Program-made: the position numbers and the translations under genes
Part shown: piece after piece, positions 26,980 through 34,523 of the stretch
Layout: each line of letters opens with the position of its first letter
Position numbering within the stretch: position 1 is the first letter of the stretch
Notes under the pieces: model-generated
The model's database searches: none
What the model saw: only the letters and a program-made list of their open reading frames with translations
Told to the model about the DNA's origin: nothing
NCBI GenBank assembly: GCA_913058265.1
Contig: CAJXPQ010000002.1
Coordinates: forward strand, 1-64,000
DNA length: 64,000 nt
From: an uncultured Oligoflexia bacterium
Lineage (GTDB): Bacteria; Bdellovibrionota; Bacteriovoracia; Bacteriovoracales; Bacteriovoracaceae
Reading direction: 5' to 3'

Positions 26980-28197
26980 TTAGTGCTCTAAAGATTGAAA
27001 GGAATCTACGAATCCCGAAACACTATAGTCTTTCAACTTATTTCCTTCTTTAGCATGAGTCATGATTCTAGATTTAACTTCTTTGTAAGTTAGATTAGGT
27101 TCGTTTGCCATTATTAGACCGGCAACACCTGCTATAAAAGGACATGCCATTGAAGTTCCTGACATCTTTTTATATTTATTATTTTGTACTGTTGAATAAA
27201 TATTTACTCCTGGAGCAAATACGTGAACTGTCTTTTCCCCATAGTTAGAAAAGTTTGCTCTTTTGGCCTTACCATCCATTGCACCTACTGAAATCACATT
27301 ATTAATTTGAGTATTTGCTGGGGCTGTAGGTTTTATATCGTTATTACTATTTGAATTTCCTGCAGCCGCCACGAAAAGTATTCCTGCTTTTTCAGCTTTT
27401 GCTATAGCTTCGGTTAAAGCTTTCGAAGGCTCTCCTCCGCCCCACGAGTTACTCATGATATTTACACCTCTTGAAGTCGCGTAATCAATTGCTTTAATTG
27501 CACCCTCAAGTGTTCCTTGCCCAGAAACCGTTAAGAATTGAATAGGGAGTATTTCTACTTTACTCATAACACCTCTAATTCCGATATCATTATGAGTTGC
27601 TCCAATAACACCGGCGCAATGGGTTCCATGTCCATGACCATCCATTGGATCATTATCGTTATTTGCAAAATCATAGCCATAGATATCATCTATATACCCA
27701 TTTCCATCGTCGTCAACTCCTTCTTGTCCATTGAACTCAGATTCGTTTATCATTATGTTTTCTTTAAGATCTTCATGTTGGTAATCAACGCCTGTATCGA
27801 TAACTGCAATTTTAACTTCTTTTGATCCTGTTGTAATTGTCCATGCTTTTTCAGCATTTATATCCATTCCTTTGATTCCTGGAAAAAAGATATTACCTGA
27901 GTTTTTACCATTGTTCTTTAGACCCCATTGTTTTTCATATTCAGTATCTTGAATTGTATCAACTGAAAAAACTTGATTAGGTTCAATGTATTCAACTTCA
28001 TCATAAGATTTAAGTTGGCTTAGTTGGTCAGGATTAATGTTTATCACACTAAATTTTCCAAAAGAGAGTTCGAAAGTTGATTGAATATTTAAGTTTTTGT
28101 TTAAAAGAGTTTTTGACTCTTTTAACTTAACTAAGTATTCAGCAGAGAAAACGGGTAGTGATAATAGAATAGAAATCGGTATTATTAATTTTTTCAT
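26980..28197 (-). CDS. Secreted subtilisin-family (S8) serine protease
   Basis: A 405-residue protease precursor. The ATG at 28197 has an excellent AAGGAGG, and gives the signal MKKLIIPISILLSLPVFS. An inhibitor-I9-like propeptide (about 20-80) precedes the catalytic domain with Asp134 (AVIDTGVD), His193 (HGHGTHCAG), Asn281 (AAGNS) and Ser349 (SGTSMACP). A calcium-site-like VDDDGNGYIDD lies at 161-171. It would be exported and self-processed. It is the outermost gene of the tRNA-flanked cassette; a GCAA-N5-TTGC palindrome lies in its upstream region. Confidence 0.92.
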   Translation of the reverse strand: MKKLIIPISILLSLPVFSAEYLVKLKESKTLLNKNLNIQSTFELSFGKFSVININPDQLSQLKSYDEVEYIEPNQVFSVDTIQDTEYEKQWGLKNNGKNSGNIFFPGIKGMDINAEKAWTITTGSKEVKIAVIDTGVDYQHEDLKENIMINESEFNGQEGVDDDGNGYIDDIYGYDFANNDNDPMDGHGHGTHCAGVIGATHNDIGIRGVMSKVEILPIQFLTVSGQGTLEGAIKAIDYATSRGVNIMSNSWGGGEPSKALTEAIAKAEKAGILFVAAAGNSNSNNDIKPTAPANTQINNVISVGAMDGKAKRANFSNYGEKTVHVFAPGVNIYSTVQNNKYKKMSGTSMACPFIAGVAGLIMANEPNLTYKEVKSRIMTHAKEGNKLKDYSVSGFVDSFQSLEH

Positions 28198-28296
28198 AGA
28201 TCCTCCTTGATTTAAAAAAAATATAACATTCATATCTTGATTGATCCGATAGGGCGGCGTCAAAGTATTTTTATAAATGTAAGTTTTTATCACTTT

Positions 28297-28315
28297 ATTG
28301 CAATCTACTTGCGAT
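28297..28315. promoter_or_regulatory. Palindromic operator, copy 1 (GCAA-N5-TTGC)
   Basis: ATTGCAATCTACTTGCGAT is an imperfect palindrome with arms ATTGCAA/TTGCGAT. It shares GCAA, TACTTGC and the same spacing with the site at 29379-29395. Its right half overlaps the -35 box of the 28343 gene. It probably binds the Fur-family protein encoded at 28674. Confidence 0.6.
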
Positions 28316-28336
28316 AAGGGTTGTGTTGATTATAAT
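28309..28336 (+). promoter_or_regulatory. Probable leaderless promoter overlapping the operator
   Basis: TTGCGA (28309-28314), 16 bases, a perfect TATAAT (28331-28336), then six bases to the ATG at 28343. There is no ribosome binding site. Confidence 0.55.
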
Positions 28337-28342
28337 AAAAGT

Positions 28343-28657
28343 ATGAAACTGATATTTATGTTATTTATACTGTCTGTTAATGCTCTAGGGGTAGAACTTG
28401 AAGTACTAGATATAAAGGTTGAAGATAGATCTAGGATTTTTGAAATTGTAACTGACTCTCCAGCAACACTGGTAGTATTAGATTGTGCCAGTTTTATACA
28501 TAATTTGAGTATAAATAAAAGAAAAGAGTCTTTTTTATATTATCTTACGGTAACAGAGTGTAGGGATATTCATAATTATATCAATGAAATTTATTTTTCT
28601 CAAAGGAGATGTATCAGATACGATCTAAATGGTGTTAGTTTTAATGATTGTGAATAA
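28343..28657 (+). CDS. Small secreted Cys-containing protein in the metal cassette
   Basis: A 104-residue product with signal MKLIFMLFILSVNALG and four cysteines in the mature part (LDCASF, TECRDI, RRCIRY, NDCE). The ATG at 28343 is chosen because it follows a TATAAT by six bases; an upstream frame start at 28298 lies inside the operator. It faces the repressor gene tail to tail (16 bases). No family recognised. The operator overlap suggests expression under metal control, perhaps a periplasmic metal binder. Confidence 0.6.
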   Translation: MKLIFMLFILSVNALGVELEVLDIKVEDRSRIFEIVTDSPATLVVLDCASFIHNLSINKRKESFLYYLTVTECRDIHNYINEIYFSQRRCIRYDLNGVSFNDCE

Positions 28658-28673
28658 AAAACAAATACAGAAC

Positions 28674-29123
28674 CTAAGATACTTTAGCACACTTAGGACA
28701 GAGACCAGTAATTTCTAAGTGATGCTTGAGATTTTTAAAACCATTTTTTTCTAATTCTCTTTCCTTCGAAGAAACGAAACAATTATGAAAGGGCTTAATA
28801 TAATTACAAGCAGTGCACTTAAAATAGTGCTCATGCCCGAGAGAATTATTTTCTTCCATATTAGATAGTATGTATCTAGAAGCTTCTCCTTGAAAATTAC
28901 TTTTTTTGATGAAGCCAATTTCATCGTAAGTAGAAAGAATCCTATATACCGAGACTTGGTCACAGTCATATTTTTTAGATTTTTGAATTTTATTAAATAT
29001 TTCTTCAGAAGTAAGTGGTTTTTCTTTATTATTCAAAAGAATTGTTGCTACTGCCAAGCGAGTTTGAGTTACTCGAAGTTGCTTAGATTTAAGTAGAGAT
29101 TTGATTTCGTTTAAACTTTCCAT
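28674..29123 (-). CDS. Fur-family metalloregulator, probably Zur-type
   Basis: A 149-residue Fur-family protein. The winged helix lies in residues 1-85 (LRVTQTRLAVATILL, VSVYRILSTYDEIGFI), and the dimer domain has HEHYFKC (His97, His99, Cys103), TAC (Cys106), HHLEITGLCPKC (His134, His135, Cys142, Cys145). The two CxxC pairs give the structural zinc site. The neighbours (NicO, MerC, COG0523, DUF1826-like) point to zinc rather than iron. Its ATG overlaps the stop of the short upstream gene (TAATG), so translation is coupled. I infer that it binds the two GCAA-N5-TTGC sites. Confidence 0.8.
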   Translation of the reverse strand: MESLNEIKSLLKSKQLRVTQTRLAVATILLNNKEKPLTSEEIFNKIQKSKKYDCDQVSVYRILSTYDEIGFIKKSNFQGEASRYILSNMEENNSLGHEHYFKCTACNYIKPFHNCFVSSKERELEKNGFKNLKHHLEITGLCPKCAKVS

Positions 29124-29299
29124 TAAGCTACTTTAGATAAAAATACTCTATCTTTAAAGTTATAAATATGACGCAAAGAAAACTCTTTCTTTAAAACGAT
29201 TCGTCTTTGACCTGTTGGTTTTATGGGAGGTGAGCGGTGAACGACACATATCACTTTATTCAAAAAAAACTCTTCAATTTTATAATCGAGAGAGTCCAT
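29123..29299 (-). CDS. Short DUF1826-like C-terminal remnant, upstream of the Fur-family gene
   Basis: From the ATG at 29299 the product is 58 residues. It contains VVHRSPPIKPTGQRRIVL, which resembles the C-terminal VHRSPP...RLLL signature of DUF1826, a family often found in Zur regulons. The usual N-terminal 150 residues are absent and no coding sequence lies upstream. A TTG at 29395 in the same frame falls within the operator, upstream of the predicted transcript start. It may be a remnant kept because it couples translation of the repressor. Confidence 0.45.
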   Translation of the reverse strand: MDSLDYKIEEFFLNKVICVVHRSPPIKPTGQRRIVLKKEFSLRHIYNFKDRVFLSKVA

Positions 29300-29355
29300 A
29301 ACTTGTATGATCTCATTAATGTAATAGTTAATATTTTCGTTAATATCTCGGGGTG

Positions 29356-29384
29356 TATATTCAATGTTATTCTTGTTAATGCAA
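29356..29384 (-). promoter_or_regulatory. Candidate promoter for the DUF1826-like/Fur-family unit
   Basis: On the minus strand TTGCAT (complement at 29379-29384), 17 bases, AATATA (complement at 29356-29361). The -35 box lies in the left half of the palindrome, so a bound repressor would block it. This is a by-eye match. Confidence 0.4.
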
Positions 29385-29395
29385 GTTACTTGCAA
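29379..29395. promoter_or_regulatory. Palindromic operator, copy 2 (GCAA-N5-TTGC)
   Basis: TGCAAGT-T-ACTTGCA (29380-29394) is a perfect palindrome. It sits between the divergent repressor unit and the transporter operon, and both halves supply a TTGCA -35-like box. A half site, TGCAAGTATAT, follows at about 29410. Confidence 0.65.
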
Positions 29396-29442
29396 AAGAA
29401 GGGAGGAAGTGCAAGTATATATTTGGAAAAGGAGAATTAGTT

Positions 29443-30156
29443 ATGGAAGGTTCAATCATGACATCTTGGCTAGCGCTAAGCATTGGTTTTTTACACGCAC
29501 TAGAGCCAGGTCACGGTAAAACAGCATTGTTTACATATCTAGCATCAGGAAAGAAAACTTGGAGAGATGGACTTGTTATTTCATTCTCCTCAGCTTTGAC
29601 TCATTCTTTAGCAGTTTTCTTAATTGCTTTTATTTCACATTATATTTTACATCATAATGTGACAGAGGAAGGGATGCATGAATTATCTGGATTCTTAGGA
29701 GTGATCAGCGGAGGAATTATCTGTGTCTTGGGACTTTGGGTTTTAATTAAAGCAAAAAAAGGTGAGGACTTACATGCAAATTGTTGTGCCCATGGCCATG
29801 ATGATGACCAATATCATCATCAAAGTAAAAATCCACAACAGAAAAATTTCTCTAAGGCTACTTTTTTTACATCTAGTTTAATTGGAATTGCTACTGGAAT
29901 GATTCCTTGTCCAACTGTAATTGTGGCCTATTTAAGCGGAGTTTCCACAGGGAATACATATCTGGGATTGCAAAGTGTAACTTACTTTGCTGTTGGGATG
30001 TTTGTAGCTCTTATGTCAGTTGTGATTGCGTTTAATTTTGGTGGACAAAAAGTTGTAGATAGATTTAAAGGTGGTAAGTTGTCTGCATTTAATTGGGGAT
30101 ATATCCAAGGTGGGCTATTTATAGTCATTGGTGTATTCACAGCGACAATACATTGA
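29443..30156 (+). CDS. NicO/RcnA-type metal transporter
   Basis: A 237-residue membrane protein with about six helices. The family motif HALEPGHGKTAL (His18, His24) is in the first helix. A His-rich loop (HANCCAHGHDDDQYHHQ, about residue 108-124) binds metal, and IATGMIPCPTVIV follows. Relatives (RcnA, HoxN/UreH-like) move nickel, cobalt or zinc; direction is not readable. GGAG precedes the ATG, and the next gene starts nine bases after the stop, so it leads an operon to 31516 controlled by the palindrome at 29379. Confidence 0.8.
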   Translation: MEGSIMTSWLALSIGFLHALEPGHGKTALFTYLASGKKTWRDGLVISFSSALTHSLAVFLIAFISHYILHHNVTEEGMHELSGFLGVISGGIICVLGLWVLIKAKKGEDLHANCCAHGHDDDQYHHQSKNPQQKNFSKATFFTSSLIGIATGMIPCPTVIVAYLSGVSTGNTYLGLQSVTYFAVGMFVALMSVVIAFNFGGQKVVDRFKGGKLSAFNWGYIQGGLFIVIGVFTATIH

Positions 30157-30164
30157 GGATTTAA

Positions 30165-30623
30165 ATGGAAAATATAAAAAATAAAGAAAATTATGATTAT
30201 TTAGGTATTTCATTATCAATACTTTGCGGGATTCATTGTTTGATAACTCCATTTTTGATTATTTACTTACCTATAGTAGGTAATACAATCGAAACAATTT
30301 GGTTTCATACAGGTACGATCTCTTTTATGGGATTTGCATTTCATCAATCTATTTACAAGCATTTTAAAATACATAAATCTAAGTTTATTTTTGGTCTTGG
30401 ATCTATGGGACTTATATTATTTTTAGTAAGCTATATTAATGAATTAATACATCAGTCAGGAGAGCAGGAGCATGGACATACCTTAAGTGATGTTCACGGT
30501 GATGAGACGTTTATGATATATGTTGCTTTTGTTGGAGGGATATTATTGGTGAGTGCCCACATACTTAATATCAGAAAATGTAAATGTTTAAGAGGCAAAG
30601 GCCTTTGTACAGATAAGGAATAA
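30165..30623 (+). CDS. MerC-domain membrane protein
   Basis: A 152-residue protein with four predicted helices. The first has the MerC pattern SILCGIHCLITPF (Cys21, Cys25). A His-rich loop (EQEHGHTLSDVHGDE) and a Cys-rich tail (RKCKCLRGKGLC) add metal sites. MerC proteins import mercury or zinc-like ions, and in Zur regulons they are thought to bring in zinc. It lies between a NicO transporter and a COG0523 GTPase. Confidence 0.8.
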   Translation: MENIKNKENYDYLGISLSILCGIHCLITPFLIIYLPIVGNTIETIWFHTGTISFMGFAFHQSIYKHFKIHKSKFIFGLGSMGLILFLVSYINELIHQSGEQEHGHTLSDVHGDETFMIYVAFVGGILLVSAHILNIRKCKCLRGKGLCTDKE

Positions 30624-30625
30624 CT

Positions 30626-31516
30626 TTGGAAGCTATTATTGTTATTGTCGGTTTTCTAGGTTCAGGGAAAACAACTTTACTTAAAAAAATCGTACAAAAT
30701 TATATAAAAATTAAGTGGAATCCTTTTGTTATTCTAAATGATTATGAGAATGCTAACTTGGATGCTCAGTATTTTCTGCAATATTTGAATCCTAAGGAGA
30801 TAAATGCTTTAAGTGGAAGCTGCATTTGCTGTAGTGGAATTAATGAACTTAGGGATCAAGTAAATAGAGTTCTTCCACGGGATAAAGGAATCACTTTAAT
30901 TGAGGCCAATGGAACAACTGATGCTTTTAGTTTGATGGGGTTCCTAGGTGTTGGAATGGAGAAACATTTCTTGCCTCCCGTACAAATTGCAGTTGTTGAT
31001 GTCAGAAATTGGCAAAGAAGAGGGCATAATAATGAACTTGAGGCGAATCAAATTCAAGTCTCATCTGTTATTATTTTAAATTTTGTAGATCAAGTTAGTA
31101 TTGAAAGAGTAGTACAGGTTGAGCAAGATTTAAGAGAGATAAATAAAAAAGCGATTATTTGTCATTGGGATAAATTTGATATGTACTCTCTTTCAGAGTT
31201 AATTCCAGTTGATAATGAAACACAGAAAATGGAGCATGTAAAATCACATTGGTCCTCTTGTTCTGTGGATCTTCCAGATCCTATCAATTCAGAACGTTTA
31301 TCTCGTATTATAGATAACATCCCAGCAGAAGTATTAAGAGTTAAAGGTTGTACGCGAGTTGATGAAAATGAGTACTATTCTCACTTTGAAAGAACTCCCA
31401 GTGGAGAAGTTTTTGTTAGGCCTTACAATGGTACTCCTATTACAGGACCAAAAGTTTTAACTATTGGCCCCGGAAGTGACCCTGAAAAATTGAAAAGTAT
31501 AATTAATAATAGTTAA
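30626..31516 (+). CDS. COG0523 (CobW-like) metallochaperone GTPase
   Basis: A 296-residue P-loop GTPase with GFLGSGKTT (9-17), the COG0523 metal-binding GSCICCSG (Cys66, Cys68, Cys69), and a C-terminal CobW_C-like segment without the His-rich tail. These proteins hand zinc or cobalt to target enzymes under metal shortage. The start is a TTG at 30626 with AAGGA seven bases upstream. It abuts the MerC gene. Confidence 0.85.
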   Translation: MEAIIVIVGFLGSGKTTLLKKIVQNYIKIKWNPFVILNDYENANLDAQYFLQYLNPKEINALSGSCICCSGINELRDQVNRVLPRDKGITLIEANGTTDAFSLMGFLGVGMEKHFLPPVQIAVVDVRNWQRRGHNNELEANQIQVSSVIILNFVDQVSIERVVQVEQDLREINKKAIICHWDKFDMYSLSELIPVDNETQKMEHVKSHWSSCSVDLPDPINSERLSRIIDNIPAEVLRVKGCTRVDENEYYSHFERTPSGEVFVRPYNGTPITGPKVLTIGPGSDPEKLKSIINNS

Positions 31517-31535
31517 AACTACAGGACGAGCTTAG

Positions 31536-32126
31536 ATGATTAATTCAAAATCGATTGGTTTATTTAATGACTTTACTAAAGCTTTAGGACAGTAACTATA
31601 TTTTTGGGGCTGTGATATTGAACATGCAAGGGGAAATTTGCTTTGTGAATTTGGCATGGACCGATTTGAGTCTGAAAGTATAAAAAGTACTAGTCGTTAT
31701 AGAATGGACTATAATGGTGATTTAATTGAATTACATGGGTTATGTGTTGGTCGTTACTCAAAGAAACAACCAAGTTTTCTTTATACACGTAAGTTTCGAC
31801 GTTGCTGGGTGTACGGTGACTCCAAGCCTCCTTTGCCTGGTTATTATAATAAAGAACTAGTTACTACTAATTCCTTTGCTTTACTTGAAGAAGCTAGTCT
31901 TCAATTTCTTGAGTGGTGGCTTGAATATGAATTATGGATTTCTAAAAATACAGATCCATCTTACCGTGAAGAATGTTTTAATACTTTTAAGAAGCTACCG
32001 AAATCAACTGTATGGCTACATCCTGATATTGCCTTGTCTTGGCTACAACAGTACCGGGAGTCGCGTTCTAACTTAAAACGATCTCGAGAGTGGAAAAGAG
32101 AGTATTCAATACCATTGGTGTCATAG
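31536..32126 (+). pseudogene. Gene interrupted by an in-frame TAA in the metal cassette
   Basis: An ATG at 31536 opens MINSKSIGLFNDFTKALGQ, then a TAA at 31593-31595 interrupts the frame. The same frame goes on without a further stop through LYFWGCDIEHARGNLLC to 32126, a 196-codon span. The fragment LYFWGCDIEHARGNLLCEFG looks like the conserved core of a real family, and a TTG at 31638 inside it could only make a truncated product. The likely original codon was CAA (Gln) changed to TAA. It ends the metal operon just before tRNA-Leu copy 2. Confidence 0.75.
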
Positions 32127-32188
32127 CTTAAACTTGTTATTATAAATTTAATTATAAATTTAAAATGTTGAGAAGATGTCATTTGAAG

Positions 32189-32272
32189 TGGTGGCCAAGG
32201 CGGGACTTGAACCCGCACACCCGAAAGCGGTTGATTTTGAATCAACTGTGTCTACCATTCCACCACTCGGCC
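32189..32272 (-). tRNA. tRNA-Leu(CAA), copy 2
   Basis: Reverse complement: acceptor GGCCGAG pairs fully with CTTGGCC (with G-T/A-T ends), D arm TGGTGGAATGGTAGACAC, anticodon stem GTTGA/TCAAC with loop TTCAAAA (anticodon CAA), a long variable arm, T stem GCGGG/CCCGC and encoded CCA at 32189-32191. All arms pair, unlike copy 1. Confidence 0.95.
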
Positions 32273-32284
32273 ATTAAGATAAGT

Positions 32285-32313
32285 ATAGTAGGTTGTTAGT
32301 CAGGTTTTTGCAA
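32285..32313 (-). promoter_or_regulatory. Promoter of tRNA-Leu copy 2
   Basis: On the minus strand TTGCAA (32308-32313), 17 bases, TACTAT (complement at 32285-32290), then 12 bases to the tRNA 5' end. This is a by-eye match. Confidence 0.45.
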
Positions 32314-32390
32314 TAGTCCTCTTGGTACTTACTCTTTTCTACGTATATTCCGATAGTTTTTTACCCGCTATGAGCTGAAGATATTTTAGC

Positions 32391-32396
32391 TATAAT
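32391..32396 (+). promoter_or_regulatory. -10 box six bases before the hybrid-kinase ATG
   Basis: A perfect TATAAT (32391-32396) ends six bases before the ATG at 32403, with no ribosome binding site. No clear -35 box was found. Confidence 0.45.
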
Positions 32397-32402
32397 GTTA
32401 TT

Positions 32403-34523
32403 ATGAAAAATAGTATTAAGACTCAAAAGCCTAGTAATGATGACTTGCTGAAATTAAACAGCTCACTGCGGTCTCTACATAAAGTTGTTATGATGGATCA
32501 TAAGAACTACTCCGTAAAAATGTATGAATACTTAAAGGTTGGTTGCAAAATTTTTAATTTAGAGACGGGTATTGTTAGTCATATTAAGAATGATGAATAC
32601 ACAGTTATCACGACTATCTCCCCTGGAGATGCAATAACCGCAGACATGGTCTTTCCCCTAGAGGGGACATATTGTCGAGAAGTATTTGATAAGCAAGCTA
32701 CAGTTGCATTTGGAAATATTCGGCGTGATGAAAAGATGTGTAAGCACCCCGTTTATGAAGCTATGAAACTAGAGTCTTATTTATCAGCTCCAATTTGGGT
32801 CAGTGGTAAACTATATGGAACTATCAATTTCACATCTGTTGCTATACGTGAAGATGGTTTCTTTCCATCTGAGCTTGAAATGATTGAGCTGATGGCGCAA
32901 AATATTGGGAAAATATTAGAACTTCATTTTTTAGATGAAAAACTCATTGAATCTAAGAAGAATGAAAAGATTAATCAAGATAAGATATTAGATCAAAGAA
33001 ACTTTTATGAAGATATTTTAAATAATATGATTGATGGTTTTGTTGTTCAGGATACCTCTGGTGCAATTATTGAATTTAATCCTAGGGCATATGAAATTTT
33101 AGGACTAAGCGAATCTCAACTATTGGGCAAGACCTCAATGGATCCCCTTTGGAAAACTGTTAAAGAATCTGGGGAAGACTTCCCAGGTGAAGAGCATCCA
33201 GCGATGATTTCTTTAACCCAGGGTAAATCTTCTAAGTCAGTCATTATGGGGGTGCACACTCCAAGCGGAAGATTAAGCTGGATTTCAATTAATTCGGTTC
33301 CTCTATATCGCTCTGGTACAGATAAGCCATCACATGCAATGACTACTTTTGATGATATCACTAAGCAGTTCGAGTATCAATCATTACTTACAAAAGCTAA
33401 ATTAAAAGCAGAGAAAGGATCAAAGGCTAAGTCGGAGTTTCTTGCAAATATGAGTCATGAGATTCGAACCCCTTTGAACGGAATTATAGGAATGCTATCT
33501 CTCATTGAGGACTCAAAACTTACTGCAGAAGATAAAGACAACTTCGCGCTTATTAATCAAAGTTCGGACCTTCTACTTGCTGTTATAAACGATATTCTTG
33601 ATATATCTAAAATTGAAGCCGGAAAAATGGATTTAAATGAAGTTTCATTTAACGGAGCTTTAGGAATTGAAAGAGTTTTTGATTCTTTTAGAAGTAAGGC
33701 AAATGAAAAAAAGCTCGACTTTAACTTAAAGATAGATTCTTCCTTTCCAGCTTACATTTTAATTGATGATACTAAGTTATCTCAAATTATGAATAACTTA
33801 ATTGGAAACGCTATTAAGTTTACAAGTGAGGGGCTGGTTTCCGTTGAACTTATTGTAGATAAGCTAACAAGTACAGATGTAAAGTTCTTTATAAGAGTGA
33901 AGGATACTGGTGTTGGTGTTTCTAAGGAGCAAGAGGAAAGTCTTTTTAGGGCATTTAGCCAGGCAGACTCATCGGTAACTAGAGAGTTCGGTGGAACTGG
34001 ACTTGGGCTTATTATTAGTCAAAAATTAGCGAATATGATGGGGGGAGATTTAAGCTTTATCTCAAATCACAATTCAGGTGCAGAATTTATTTTAAGTCTT
34101 AGGGCAGATCTTAGCTCAGGCTCTGAAGATAGTGACGAATTACATCTAGAAGGGATGAGAGAAGACTTAAAAGTTCTTTTGGCTGAGGATAACCTTGTAA
34201 ATCAGAAAGTTGTTGTACGTATGCTTGAGAGAATTGGCGTTGATGTAGATGTTGCTGAGAATGGTGCCATCGCTTTGGATATGCTCCATAAAAAAACTTA
34301 TGATATTATTCTGATGGATATTCAAATGCCAGTGATGGATGGAATCACTGCTATGAATAGAATTACCGAGCTGGGTTTAAAGAAGCGACCAAAAGTTATA
34401 GCACTTACCGCCAATGCATTTGCTGAAGGTCGAGAGATGTGTCTTGGAGTAGGGATGACGGATTTTGTTACAAAGCCAGTTAAAAAAGAAAAGCTATATC
34501 GTATTTTGAAACAATATCAGTAA
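32403..34523 (+). CDS. Hybrid sensor histidine kinase/response regulator (GAF-PAS-HisKA-HATPase-REC)
   Basis: A 706-residue cytoplasmic protein without membrane helices. In order: GAF-like domain (about 25-175), PAS domain (about 200-325), HisKA with FLANMSHEIRTPLNG (His352), HATPase with N, G1 and F boxes up to GGTGLGL (530-535), and a C-terminal receiver with acceptor Asp639 (IILMDIQMP) and Lys in KPVKK. Such proteins start phosphorelays. No partner gene is adjacent. The ATG follows a TATAAT by six bases. Confidence 0.92.
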   Translation: MKNSIKTQKPSNDDLLKLNSSLRSLHKVVMMDHKNYSVKMYEYLKVGCKIFNLETGIVSHIKNDEYTVITTISPGDAITADMVFPLEGTYCREVFDKQATVAFGNIRRDEKMCKHPVYEAMKLESYLSAPIWVSGKLYGTINFTSVAIREDGFFPSELEMIELMAQNIGKILELHFLDEKLIESKKNEKINQDKILDQRNFYEDILNNMIDGFVVQDTSGAIIEFNPRAYEILGLSESQLLGKTSMDPLWKTVKESGEDFPGEEHPAMISLTQGKSSKSVIMGVHTPSGRLSWISINSVPLYRSGTDKPSHAMTTFDDITKQFEYQSLLTKAKLKAEKGSKAKSEFLANMSHEIRTPLNGIIGMLSLIEDSKLTAEDKDNFALINQSSDLLLAVINDILDISKIEAGKMDLNEVSFNGALGIERVFDSFRSKANEKKLDFNLKIDSSFPAYILIDDTKLSQIMNNLIGNAIKFTSEGLVSVELIVDKLTSTDVKFFIRVKDTGVGVSKEQEESLFRAFSQADSSVTREFGGTGLGLIISQKLANMMGGDLSFISNHNSGAEFILSLRADLSSGSEDSDELHLEGMREDLKVLLAEDNLVNQKVVVRMLERIGVDVDVAENGAIALDMLHKKTYDIILMDIQMPVMDGITAMNRITELGLKKRPKVIALTANAFAEGREMCLGVGMTDFVTKPVKKEKLYRILKQYQ

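Noticed and set aside
29395-29397. TTG at 29395 as start of the DUF1826-like gene (90 residues)
   Set aside because: It lies inside the palindromic operator and upstream of the predicted transcription start. The ATG at 29299 is more likely.
29237-29440. A plus-strand frame of 67 codons ending before the NicO gene
   Set aside because: It runs opposite to the DUF1826-like remnant and over the operator, with no ribosome binding site or recognisable content.
26457-32272. An integrative element with integrase and att sites
   Set aside because: No recombinase gene was found, and the two tRNA genes are not exact copies, so element status is not supported.
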